DNA of 64,000 nt, taken from the NCBI GenBank assembly GCA_017987895.1, contig JAGNSU010000007.1, positions 1-64,000 of the forward strand, given 5' to 3'. Below, one piece after another: positions 28,465 to 36,673 of this stretch. The position numbers and the translations under genes are program-made. Position 1 is the first letter of the stretch, and each line of letters opens with the position of its first letter. Source of the stretch: Flavobacteriales bacterium. Its GTDB lineage: Bacteria; Bacteroidota; Bacteroidia; Flavobacteriales_F; PHOS-HE28. Below the pieces are notes generated by a model that saw only the letters and a list, made by a program, of their open reading frames with translations, did no database searches and had not been told where the DNA came from.

Positions 28465-28472
28465 TAGTTTCG
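28465..28472 (+). promoter_or_regulatory. Promoter -7-like element TAGTTTCG
   Basis: TAnnTTcG form, 48 bases upstream of the ATG of the delta-60 gene at 28521. No -33 element was identified. Confidence 0.35.
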
Positions 28473-28520
28473 TCGAACGGATCAGGCGATCCGTCGAATC
28501 GAACATAGATCCTGACGAAC

Positions 28521-31061
28521 ATGAAGCGACAAGCCCTTCTCTGGTCCGTGCTGGTCTGCGCGACCACGGCCCATCCGCAAGCAGGAAGCCTCGATCTGAG
28601 CTTCAACCCGAGCGATCTGGGCCATGGCTTTGGGGATGGGCCAAGCGATGCGCCGTTCGACGTGGTGTTACAGCCGGACGGAAAGGCGGTGATCGTGGGC
28701 GCGTTCGAAACCGTGCATGGGGCGACCCACCATGGCATTTCCCGTTTGAACACCGATGGGACCGTGGATCCCGCGTTCGATCCGGGAGATGGACTTGGAC
28801 AAATGTTCACGTCCCTGAAATGCGTGCGCCTTCGGCCCGATGGCCGTATCCTGATCGCTGGACAGTTCACGCAGTTCGACGGTGCCCCCGTGGGTAACAT
28901 CACGCAGTTGAACTCCAATGGCAGCGTGGATGCATCGTTCGTCTCCGGCGGGGGCTTCAGCTCGAGCATTGAGGATATCGTGATCCAGCCGGATGGCCGT
29001 GCCCTCGTGCTGGGATCGCTCTCCGCCTATGGTGGCACACCGGTAGAGAACCTTGTACGCCTGTTACCGGATGGTTCGCTCGATCCGACGTTCACAGTGA
29101 CAGAAGGACCTGCCAACGGCTGGAGCCTTGCATTGCAGGCCGACGGAAAGATCCTCGTTGCCGGCATTTTCACTTCGGTGAACGGCGTTCCACGGAACGG
29201 CCTTGCGCGGCTGAACGACGATGGCAGCCTGGACATGGGCTTCGACCCCGTGAACTCACTTACCGGGCAGATCGCCGACGTGATCGTGCAGCCGGACGGC
29301 AAGTTGATCCTCACGGGGAACATGACCGTGTTCAACGGCGTGGCGGTGGGTCGCATCGTTCGGCTGGAGAGCGATGGCAGCATGGATGTTTCCTTCAATA
29401 CCGGCAGTGGGTTCGATGGCGTAGTGGCACCCGGGGTGATGGATGTAGCCCTACAGCCCGATGGTCGCATGCTGGTCAGTGGAAGATTCCTTACGGCGGA
29501 CGGTGTCGACCGGAGTGCTATCGCACGGCTCAACACCGATGGCAGCCTGGACCCCAGCTTCGATCCTGGATCGGGATGCCTTGGTTACATCCACAAGCTT
29601 GCTTTACAGAACGATGGTGCGATCATCGCGGTGGGGCTCTTCGATCAGGCGGACCAACGGCCGAGGAAGACCCTCGTGCGGTTCGATACGAACGGTACCG
29701 TGGATCCCGCTTATGCCCAAGGCACGGGTATGAACGGGACGGTGCATGCCATCGCGGTGTTACCCGACGGCGCGATCCTGGCCGGTGGTGACTTCACCGG
29801 AACGCACAATACACTTCAACGCTCTCTTGTCAAACTGCAGATCGATGGCAGCTTGGATGCGATGTTCGATATCGGCGCTGGGTTCCACTCGCAGACCACT
29901 GAACCTGCCACGGTCAACGCCGTGCTGCCACTGTCCGACGGAGGCATCCTGGTGGGTGGCGATTTCCATTCGATCGATTCCGTGGTGCGGCCTGCGCTGT
30001 GCAAGTTGAACCCCGATGGCAGCCTCGACCCCAGCTTCAATGCGGGTTTGAACACGGGATCACGCGTGCACACGATCATACAGCAGCCGGACGGAAAATT
30101 CTTGATCGGCGGAAAAACCAGCAACGGTCGCGTAGCACGTCTTCATGTGGACGGAACCCTGGATAGCACCTTCGCGCCGGTGGGCCTGAATGCCATCTGG
30201 GACAACCTGGCCGCACTGGCGCTGCAACCGGACGGCCGGGTGATCATGGCGGGGAAGTTCCCTTTGGTGCTGGGATCGCCACGCATCAACATCGCCCGGC
30301 TGAACACCGATGGCTCCTTGGATCCTTCCTTCGATGCTGGCAACCTGCTCCAGCTCAGCTATGGGGTGAGCGCTTTGGCCTTGCAGCCCGACGGCAAAGT
30401 GCTCGTGGCCGAGGAATATGGGAACGTGCTACGCTTGGAAGCGGATGGAAGTGTGGATGCCACCTTCATCGATTCTCCAGGCCTCTATAGCTCCACCACC
30501 ATGCCCGGTGTGCAGGATCTGCTGCTGCTACCGGATGGCAAGATCATCGCCGCCGGCTGGTTCGAAGCATGGAACGGAACTCCGAGCAACGGGATCGTGC
30601 GCATGAACACGGACGGCAGCCCGGACCCCACGTTCGATCCGGGAACGGGCTTCACGCACTACGCGGTCTATCCTTCCTACTACCAGGTGCATGCCATGGC
30701 CCTGCAGCCAGATGGCCAGTTGCTCGCAGGCGGCAGCTTCACTTCTTTCGATGGCATCGGCCGCAACCGCATCGCCCGGCTGAACATGGACTTCTCCACT
30801 GCCGTCCCGCACGCCGAGACGGCCGCATTGCTCACTTACCCGAATCCGTCCAGTGGCATTTTCAATCTGACCACATGCAGCGCGTGCGTTCTCGATATCA
30901 CGATCACGGACATCACGGGAAGAGTAGTGATGAGCGAACGCAGCGCATCCTCTAGTTCCCAGAGAACCATCGATCTATCCGGACGACCACCCGGCTTGTA
31001 CACCTTGTACATGAGTGATGGAGCGATGCTCCGCACAGCGAACTTGATGCTGACCGAATAA
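28521..31061 (+). CDS. Delta-60 repeat protein with T9SS type A sorting domain
   Basis: 846 residues. Signal peptide MKRQALLWSVLVCATTAHPQ. About fourteen delta-60 repeats of roughly 50-55 residues follow (pattern LQPDGKxLxxGxF-x-NGxxxxxIARLNxDGSLDPSF), predicted to form beta-propellers. The last 75 residues (LLTYPNPSSGIFNLTT, ITDITGRVVMSE, RPPGLYTLYMS) are a T9SS type A domain. The repeats match those of the three array proteins at 46895, 52709 and 56126, but the C-terminal module of those proteins is replaced here by the T9SS domain. This is the key comparison for the function of that module. Confidence 0.92.
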   Translation: MKRQALLWSVLVCATTAHPQAGSLDLSFNPSDLGHGFGDGPSDAPFDVVLQPDGKAVIVGAFETVHGATHHGISRLNTDGTVDPAFDPGDGLGQMFTSLKCVRLRPDGRILIAGQFTQFDGAPVGNITQLNSNGSVDASFVSGGGFSSSIEDIVIQPDGRALVLGSLSAYGGTPVENLVRLLPDGSLDPTFTVTEGPANGWSLALQADGKILVAGIFTSVNGVPRNGLARLNDDGSLDMGFDPVNSLTGQIADVIVQPDGKLILTGNMTVFNGVAVGRIVRLESDGSMDVSFNTGSGFDGVVAPGVMDVALQPDGRMLVSGRFLTADGVDRSAIARLNTDGSLDPSFDPGSGCLGYIHKLALQNDGAIIAVGLFDQADQRPRKTLVRFDTNGTVDPAYAQGTGMNGTVHAIAVLPDGAILAGGDFTGTHNTLQRSLVKLQIDGSLDAMFDIGAGFHSQTTEPATVNAVLPLSDGGILVGGDFHSIDSVVRPALCKLNPDGSLDPSFNAGLNTGSRVHTIIQQPDGKFLIGGKTSNGRVARLHVDGTLDSTFAPVGLNAIWDNLAALALQPDGRVIMAGKFPLVLGSPRINIARLNTDGSLDPSFDAGNLLQLSYGVSALALQPDGKVLVAEEYGNVLRLEADGSVDATFIDSPGLYSSTTMPGVQDLLLLPDGKIIAAGWFEAWNGTPSNGIVRMNTDGSPDPTFDPGTGFTHYAVYPSYYQVHAMALQPDGQLLAGGSFTSFDGIGRNRIARLNMDFSTAVPHAETAALLTYPNPSSGIFNLTTCSACVLDITITDITGRVVMSERSASSSSQRTIDLSGRPPGLYTLYMSDGAMLRTANLMLTE

Positions 31062-31167
31062 GCTCGCACATCTTCGTTCGCGTTCCGCCACGGATCACGC
31101 CATCTTTAGCACGATAGCGCCGATGCCGCGAGCGCGAACACGCATCTTCGCTCCCTAATCACATGCC

Positions 31168-31725
31168 ATGCCCCATATCGACCTACCTCCCGGCCATAGC
31201 CCTGGCATCAGTGGCCTGCTGATCTATCGCCCTGAAACCGCGCACCCGCTGCGCGAGTTGGTGGAGATCCTCATGCGCGGACCTTCATCGCTCACCTCCG
31301 GTGAACGCGAGATCATCGCCGCCAGCGTGAGCTATTGGAACGATTGCCACTTCTGCCACACTAGCCATGCTGCCGCCGCGTGCGCGCACCTGGGCCGGGG
31401 TCCGGACTTCATCGACGAGATCAAGGCGGGGCTGCCGAACGAACCGCTTTCACCGAAGATGCGTGCCTTGCTGCACATCGCACATCAAGTGCAACGCGGC
31501 GGCAAACACGTCACCGAAGGCGATGTCGCTCAAGCCAAGGCCGAAGGCGCGACCGACGTAGAGATCCACGATACCGTGCTGATCGCTGCAGCGTTCTGCA
31601 TGTTCAACCGCTATGTGGACGGACTGAACACCTGGGCCTGGCCCGAGAAGGAGAAGTTCATGGAGATCGGCGGCAAGATGGCGCACGAAGGCTACATGAA
31701 GCCCTACGTGCCGGTCGCACCCTAG
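31168..31725 (+). CDS. AhpD-like carboxymuconolactone decarboxylase family protein
   Basis: 185 residues, all-helical, with the redox motif WNDCHFCHTSHAAA (CxxC plus downstream His), as in peroxidase-related AhpD-like proteins. The IYRPETAHPLRELVEILMRG start and YVDGLNTW end also fit this family. It probably acts as a cytosolic alkylhydroperoxidase or a related redox enzyme; the reductant is unknown. The stop codon TAG merges with the first base of a 160-bp inverted-repeat element. Confidence 0.85.
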   Translation: MPHIDLPPGHSPGISGLLIYRPETAHPLRELVEILMRGPSSLTSGEREIIAASVSYWNDCHFCHTSHAAAACAHLGRGPDFIDEIKAGLPNEPLSPKMRALLHIAHQVQRGGKHVTEGDVAQAKAEGATDVEIHDTVLIAAAFCMFNRYVDGLNTWAWPEKEKFMEIGGKMAHEGYMKPYVPVAP

Positions 31726-31884
31726 AGGGCGGCTCGAGATCACCCTTCGGGCTGCGCTCGGGTCTTTCACGGCCACGCGTCGTTGCTCAACCCTTACAAA
31801 GCTCCGGCTATGCTCGGGTTTCGCGCCTTGACTGGCCGCGAAATACCTCTCGCTCGCGTCCAAAAGCGATCTCGAGACGCCCTC
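31725..31884. mobile_element. 160-bp MITE-like element, copy A
   Basis: Terminal inverted repeats of 17 bp with one mismatch: GAGGGCGGCTCGAGATC (31725-31741) and GATCTCGAGACGCCCTC (31868-31884). The interior is shared, in opposite orientation, with copy B at 39483-39644, including the strings AAAGACCCGAG, GCAGCCCGAAGGGT and GCGAGAGGTATTTCGCG. There is no coding capacity. The first base is the G of the preceding gene's TAG stop. No target-site duplication is obvious. It fills the space between the AhpD-like gene and the DUF983 stop. Confidence 0.75.
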
Positions 31885-31887
31885 TGA

Positions 31888-32304
31888 TCACTTCCAACGG
31901 TCGGGCCGATGCACCGGCCGATAGTCCGGATCCGAAGGACCCTTGTACGGCAGGAAGATGTTGCCATAGAGCACCTTGCTGTAAGCATACAAAAGCGGCG
32001 CGCCCACAAGCACCACGAAGCCCACTGCGATCACTTGCAACAAGAGAGCTTCCACCCCGAACACGAACCGTGCGATCACATACGCGAGGATGCCGCTGAG
32101 CACCGTGAGCCCGTATGATAGGTACATCGCGCCCATGTAGAAGCCGTACTCCACGGTATAGCTGCGACGGCACGCCGGGCATTCATCCAACGTATCTCCG
32201 GCTTGCATCAAGTCGTACGGGTGGGAGCGGTAGAAACGGCCTTCACGACAATACGGGCATTTCATACCCAGGATCGCTCTCAGCCGTGAAGGTGTTCCCG
32301 CCAT
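31888..32304 (-). CDS. DUF983 family membrane protein
   Basis: 138 residues from the ATG at 32304 (MAGTPSRLRAILGMKCPYC). A perfect TAnnTTTG element four bases upstream supports this start; the open frame extends further upstream without support. N-terminal CPYCREG and CPACRRSY form a zinc-ribbon-like pair. Then come EYGFYMGAMYLSYGLTVL and a second membrane helix pair ending in LYAYSKVLYGNIFLPYK. DUF983 proteins are small inner-membrane proteins of unknown function. The gene ends four bases after the MITE-like copy A. Confidence 0.85.
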   Translation of the reverse strand: MAGTPSRLRAILGMKCPYCREGRFYRSHPYDLMQAGDTLDECPACRRSYTVEYGFYMGAMYLSYGLTVLSGILAYVIARFVFGVEALLLQVIAVGFVVLVGAPLLYAYSKVLYGNIFLPYKGPSDPDYRPVHRPDRWK

Positions 32305-32308
32305 TGCC

Positions 32309-32316
32309 CAAAGGTA
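32309..32316 (-). promoter_or_regulatory. Promoter -7 element TACCTTTG of the DUF983 gene
   Basis: Exact TAnnTTTG, four bases before the ATG at 32304. It decides the start codon and predicts a leaderless transcript. Confidence 0.6.
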
Positions 32317-32389
32317 CCCTGGCCATCGCCGTGGCATGGTGCTTGAAAGTGAGGGCACTTAACTTTCCGCTTGAACAAGTCCCATCACC

Positions 32390-32782
32390 ATGCGCCTCCT
32401 TCTCCCCACATTGCTCAGCCTCCTTTCCCTGACGACCCAAGCCCAGAAAGCGGGTGATAAGGTCCAGATCGAATCCACAGGTTCCTGGTATCCGGGCAAA
32501 GTGCTCGAAGTGAAGGACGGTCAGTTCTTCGTCGCCTATGATGGCTGGAGCGAAACCTTCAACGAATGGGTAGGACCCGACCGCATCAAGGGCGGAGCGA
32601 CGGAAGCCGCGCCTTCGGCGCTCACAAAGTTCAGGGTAGGCGACAAGGTGGAAGTGGAGTACGGCATGGTTCCCGAACCAGCGACGATCATGGAAGTGGG
32701 TGAGAACAAGTACCACATCAAGTACGACAATTCGCTCTTCGGTGATAAATGGGTGGCCGAGGGACAGATAAAAAAGCTCTGA
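32390..32782 (+). CDS. Exported Agenet/Tudor-like domain protein
   Basis: 130 residues. Signal peptide MRLLLPTLLSLLSLTTQAQ, followed by two SH3/Tudor-like units: GDKVQIESTGSWYPGKVLEV with FNEWVGPDRIK, and GDKVEVEYGMVPEPATIMEV with DKWVAEGQIKKL. This pattern (GDxVxVxxxGxWYxxxV plus W-V) is that of Agenet/Tudor-knot domains. The protein is predicted to be periplasmic, with unknown ligand. A rho-independent terminator follows. Confidence 0.75.
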   Translation: MRLLLPTLLSLLSLTTQAQKAGDKVQIESTGSWYPGKVLEVKDGQFFVAYDGWSETFNEWVGPDRIKGGATEAAPSALTKFRVGDKVEVEYGMVPEPATIMEVGENKYHIKYDNSLFGDKWVAEGQIKKL

Positions 32783-32805
32783 CCCAAGATCGAATAGTTC
32801 GATCG

Positions 32806-32835
32806 AAAGCCCCGTCCCACGGGGCTTTCCTCGTT
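32806..32835 (+). terminator. Rho-independent terminator
   Basis: AAAGCCCCGT (32806-32815) and ACGGGGCTTT (32819-32828) form a 10-bp stem with a CCC loop, followed by CCTCGTT. It lies after the Tudor-like gene. Confidence 0.8.
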
Positions 32836-32926
32836 TCGAGGCGATACACCCACACCTCGGATACCACGATCCGGGTATTTCACGAACGCATGGGCATGCG
32901 CTGCTTCGCCCCCATCATACAACCTC

Positions 32927-33985
32927 ATGCTCACCACCACCCCTACCGAACTACACGAACGCTGGAGCGAACTGCGCAGCCATCGTCCCGATCTACGCAT
33001 ACGAAACGCCGCGCAGGAACTCGGCGTGAGCGAAGTGCAGTTGCTCGCTCTCGGCATCGGGGATGGTGTTGTACGACTGCGCCCTGAATTCGCCGCCCTG
33101 CTGGCCGAGGTGATCACGCTAGGTCATGTGATGGCGTTGACGCGCAATGATGACGTGGTACACGAGCGAAAAGGCACGTACTTGAACGCATCGCTGGACA
33201 AAGGTCCGGTGGGGCTCTTCGTCGGTGCGGACATCGACCTGCGCATTTTCTGGGGCGCGTGGGCCAGCGCGTTCGCGGTGAACGAGCCGGGGCCGGGCGG
33301 TGACCGACACAGCTTGCAGTTCTTCGCGCACGATGGCGAGGCCATCCACAAGATCTATCTCACCGAGAAGAGCGATCGCGGCGCGAACGATCGCCTCGTC
33401 GAGCGCTTCCGCGATGCGGACCAGAGCCCCACACAAAGCGTGCAGCCGCGCAAGGCCCCGCCCGCGGAAATGCCCGATGGCGCGATCGATGTCGCTTCGT
33501 TCCGGACGGGATGGTTGGAGCTGAAGGACACGCATGACTTCCACATGCTCGTGGGCCGCCACCGACTCTCGCGCACGCAAGCGTTGCGCCTCGCACCGGA
33601 AGGAGACTTCGCTGTGCCCGTAGCATCTGGATCGCTTCGCGAGGTATTGAACGAAGCCGCTGCGCAACAGGTGCCGATCATGGTGTTCGTGGGCAACAAA
33701 GGCATGCTGCAGATCCATACCGGCCCCGTGAAGAACATCGTGGACGCCCGTGGATGGCTCAATGTGCTCGATCCGGAGTTCAACCTGCATGTGCGGGAAC
33801 AGGCCATTGCCTCCGCGTGGATCGTGCGCAAACCCACCGCCGATGGCACCGTGACCGCCCTGGAATGCTACGACGCCCATGGCGTGCAGATCGTGCAGGT
33901 CTTCGGTAAACGCAAGCCGGGCATTCCCGAACTGGAAAGCTGGCGTGGCCTGATCGCCAAAGTGCAGCACTGCCACAAGGCATGA
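32927..33985 (+). CDS. hmuS: Hemin-degrading factor, HmuS/HemS family
   Basis: 352 residues with two tandem HmuS-type halves. The first half: RIRNAAQELGVSEVQLLAL, VMALTRNDDVVHERKGTY and VGLFVGADIDLRIFWGAW. The second half: AAAQQVPIMVFVGNKGMLQIHTGPVKNI, with FNLHVREQAIASAWIVRKPT. These match cytosolic haem-binding and haem-degrading proteins. The length is typical. No haem receptor or ABC genes are adjacent. The stop overlaps the ATG of a 53-residue membrane protein. Confidence 0.93.
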   Translation: MLTTTPTELHERWSELRSHRPDLRIRNAAQELGVSEVQLLALGIGDGVVRLRPEFAALLAEVITLGHVMALTRNDDVVHERKGTYLNASLDKGPVGLFVGADIDLRIFWGAWASAFAVNEPGPGGDRHSLQFFAHDGEAIHKIYLTEKSDRGANDRLVERFRDADQSPTQSVQPRKAPPAEMPDGAIDVASFRTGWLELKDTHDFHMLVGRHRLSRTQALRLAPEGDFAVPVASGSLREVLNEAAAQQVPIMVFVGNKGMLQIHTGPVKNIVDARGWLNVLDPEFNLHVREQAIASAWIVRKPTADGTVTALECYDAHGVQIVQVFGKRKPGIPELESWRGLIAKVQHCHKA

Positions 33986-34143
33986 GCGCAGTGCATGAAC
34001 AGGCTCCGGGGAGCGCCGGCACATCCGGCGCGCGCGTGAGCTGGCTGCGCCGCATCGGCTGGCTGGGCTTCATCTTCTTCCTGGCGAAAGGCCTGGTATG
34101 GCTGGCGATCTTCTTCGGTGCCGGAGCGCTGTTCGGTTGTTGA
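33982..34143 (+). CDS. Small membrane protein coupled to hmuS
   Basis: 53 residues starting at the ATG inside the hmuS stop (ATGA overlap). A polar N-terminus is followed by the basic WLRRIGWLG and one or two hydrophobic helices (FIFFLAKGLVWLAIFFGAGA), ending in LFGC. The four-base overlap and the clear membrane profile argue that it is real. A role in haem handling is only suggested by position. Confidence 0.6.
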   Translation: MSAVHEQAPGSAGTSGARVSWLRRIGWLGFIFFLAKGLVWLAIFFGAGALFGC

Positions 34144-34546
34144 ACTTACGGAACGAGGGAAGTTCCGGAGCGCAAGGGCTTCGACCCCACGATCGGCCAA
34201 CGACGTGTTGGACGGTCGCGAATTGATCTTACCTTGGTTGCATGTCCCCGAGGAGCAGCGCCTGTCGATCAGGGCGGTCGCTTAACGAACGCCGCCGTAT
34301 ACCTCGCGCCGTGCTCGACCCAGTGCTGATCCGCCCTCGCCTCGGCAGAAAGGCGCAGCGGCGCACCGTTTCCTTGCAGTGGCATGACGGCGTTGGTGAT
34401 CTGCAGTTCTACGAGCTCAGCCCTGCACAGAGCTGGCCCTATTTGAGCGAGGATCAGGGCAGGTGATCAGCAGGCGACGGATTGGCCATCGCTGCATGTA
34501 CAACGTTCCGCACCACGGCACCGTCTCCTCCGCGTAATCGCCCGCC
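34144..34546. other. 403-bp region without a confident gene
   Basis: The only candidate is an open frame of 74 codons at 34242-34466 on the plus strand. Its ATG lies four bases after TACCTTGG, the promoter spacing seen elsewhere, but its composition (Arg-rich start, QWHDGVGDLQFYELSP later) matches nothing recognised. It may be a decayed gene or a chance frame. No repeat or RNA was seen. Confidence 0.4.
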
Positions 34547-35631
34547 ATGCTCCGCTCGCTCGTTTTCGCTGCCTTCCTTTTCACCGCTCTGATCCTCCGT
34601 TCACAGGTGATTAGTTATCAGGTCATCGACCCGCTCCAGTCGGTGCTCTCGCATCTGGCGGGGCCCAATGTCATCGTCACCGCTGCGGGTATCCAGAACG
34701 ACCCCGTGCTTTTCGCCACGTTCCATGACCCTACGGCGAGCATGGGCCTGGACAGTGGCCTTGTGCTCGTGAACGGTGCGCACTTCGTGGTCATGGGTCC
34801 GAACAATGTGCCGAACGCCTCCTTCGGCACCTTCCCTGGTCCTTTCGACCAGGACCTGGCCAACCTGAGCGTGCCCTACGGACCAACGCTCGACGTATCC
34901 CGACTGGACATCAACCTTGTGCCGCTCGGGGATACGCTCTCGCTGCGTTACGTCTTCGGCTCGGAAGAGTACGACGAGTGGGTCTGCTCGGTGAAGGATG
35001 ATCGCATCGCTTTCTTCCTGGATGGTCCCGGCATCAGCGGGCCCTTCTTGGGGAACGCCATCAACATAGCGCTGCTGCCCAGCGGCCTGCCTGTTACTGT
35101 GAACACAGTGAACAGTGGTCTCCCGGGCATCAACGGGAACGCAGGTCTGTGCTTTCTCAACGCCGGCTGGCCTCAGGATACCTCCTACTACATCAACAAC
35201 GACCTCGGCCTCGGTACACAGTTCGATGCCTACACCACGGTGCTCACGGCGCGCGCCGTGGTGGTGCCCGGTGAAACATATTGAAGCTCATCATCGCCGA
35301 TCTGGACGACGACAACTTCGACTCAGCGGTTTTCCTGGAGGCCGGCAGCTTGCGATGCAACGAATTACCCACCATGCTGCCCGAAGGGACCGGAGACGAT
35401 GCACCGCGGATCTGGGCCGATGCTTCGGGCATGCTCCATGTGTTGAACGATGGGCTCATCGCACCGGTGCGTGTGCGCGTTTTCGATCCCGTGGGCCGTT
35501 TGCTGGCGCAAGACCTCGCCGCCTCGAACGGTGCGCGATGGAGCCTGCCCCTGGACGGTGTGCGGGGCACGCTGCTGGTGGAGGTGAACGCTGGAGGCCA
35601 CCGGATCACCGGCCGGATCTTCGTGCCCTGA
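34547..35631 (+). pseudogene. Choice-of-anchor L domain protein with T9SS domain, frameshifted
   Basis: Two consecutive open frames together make one protein. The first (34547-35284, 245 residues) has a signal peptide and a choice-of-anchor L domain (LDSGLVLVNG, LRYVFGSEEYDEWVCS, DRIAFFLDGPGISG). It stops just after VVVPGETY. The expected continuation, KLIIADLDDDNFDSAVFLEAGS, is in another frame from about 35281, and that frame ends with a T9SS-like domain (VRVFDPVGRLLAQ, GTLLVEVNAGG). Compared with the family, about four bases appear to be missing near 35278-35282. This is either a true inactivating frameshift or an assembly error. Confidence 0.75.
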
Positions 35632-35705
35632 GAGCACGTCATCGCCCATTTGTCGTTGGGCAGCGATAATGCCACCGTGACCGATCCTCTGGAACGTGTT
35701 AGGGC

Positions 35706-35713
35706 GATCTTCG
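35706..35713 (+). promoter_or_regulatory. Promoter -7-like element GATCTTCG
   Basis: Variant of TAnnTTTG with G in place of the first T, four bases before the GTG start at 35718. Weak match, included because of the spacing. Confidence 0.3.
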
Positions 35714-35717
35714 CCCC

Positions 35718-36593
35718 GTGAGCGCTCTCGCCTACTACCTGGCTCTGCCTTTCTTATACGCGATCGCCTGGTTACCCATGCCCTTTTTGTACTTGTTGAG
35801 CGATGGCGTGTTCGTCCTTCTCTACCATGTGTTGCGGTATCGGCGTGGTGTGGTCCGAACGAATTTGAAGAACAGCTTTCCGGAAATGACCTCTGCCGAC
35901 CTCACGCGCATCGAGCACGACTTCTACCGCTTCTTTTGCGACCTGGTGGTGGAAACGCTGAAAACGCTCACGATCAGCTCCGCCAGAGTGAAAGGAATGG
36001 TGCGCACAGAAGGCGAAGAGGTGCTGCATAAATACGCGGAACGAAAGCAGAGCATCCTCCTGGTGATGGGCCATTGGGGCAACTGGGAGTTGGGCGGCGC
36101 GCGGTTCAGCCAGATCGGCCTCCACCAGTTGTTCGTGATCTACCACCCTTTGCGGAACGTCCACTTCGATCGACTGATGTACCACATGCGCACCCGGCTG
36201 GGCAACAAGCTTTATGCGATGGAGGAGACCACCAAAGGCATGGTCCGTGATCGGCACCAGCTCACCGCCACCGCCTTCATCGCGGACCAAACCCCTCCTC
36301 CTGAACGGGCCTACTGGACCACCTTCCTGCATCAGGAAACCCCCGTGTTCCTCGGCACCGAAAAGATCGCGCGCAAATTCGGCTATCCGGTGGTTTACGT
36401 GGGCATCGATCGCCCCCGTCGCGGGCAATACGTCATGCGTTTCGAGGATCTGGTGCCCGAACCGCGCGCTACGGCGGAAGGAGAGGTCACCCTGGCCCAT
36501 ACCCGCCGACTGGAACAGGATATCCACCGCCGACCGCACCTGTGGTTGTGGACCCACCGGCGCTGGAAGCACAAGCGCCCCAAGACCCATTGA
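35718..36593 (+). CDS. LpxL/HtrB-like lysophospholipid acyltransferase
   Basis: 291 residues from a GTG start at 35718. One N-terminal membrane anchor (YYLALPFLYAIAWLPMPFLY) is followed by GVVRTNLKNSFPEM. The catalytic HX4(D/E)-type motif is GHWGNWELGG. FIADQTPPPE and PVFLGTEKIARKFG then line the acceptor site. LpxL-type enzymes add secondary acyl chains to lipid A; in Bacteroidota several paralogues exist and some act on other lipids. The C-terminus is basic (RRWKHKRPKTH). The exact substrate is uncertain. Confidence 0.88.
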   Translation: MSALAYYLALPFLYAIAWLPMPFLYLLSDGVFVLLYHVLRYRRGVVRTNLKNSFPEMTSADLTRIEHDFYRFFCDLVVETLKTLTISSARVKGMVRTEGEEVLHKYAERKQSILLVMGHWGNWELGGARFSQIGLHQLFVIYHPLRNVHFDRLMYHMRTRLGNKLYAMEETTKGMVRDRHQLTATAFIADQTPPPERAYWTTFLHQETPVFLGTEKIARKFGYPVVYVGIDRPRRGQYVMRFEDLVPEPRATAEGEVTLAHTRRLEQDIHRRPHLWLWTHRRWKHKRPKTH

Positions 36594-36659
36594 ACAAAGC
36601 GGGGGGCGAGCTGTTCCACTAGTCCGGCGCGAACCCCCGGTCGTTGATCTTTCAGGCCT

Positions 36660-36667
36660 TACTTTCG
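36660..36667 (+). promoter_or_regulatory. Promoter -7-like element TACTTTCG of the desaturase gene
   Basis: TAnnTTcG form, six bases before the ATG at 36674. Supports that start over an upstream alternative at 36644. Confidence 0.45.
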
Positions 36668-36673
36668 CACCCC

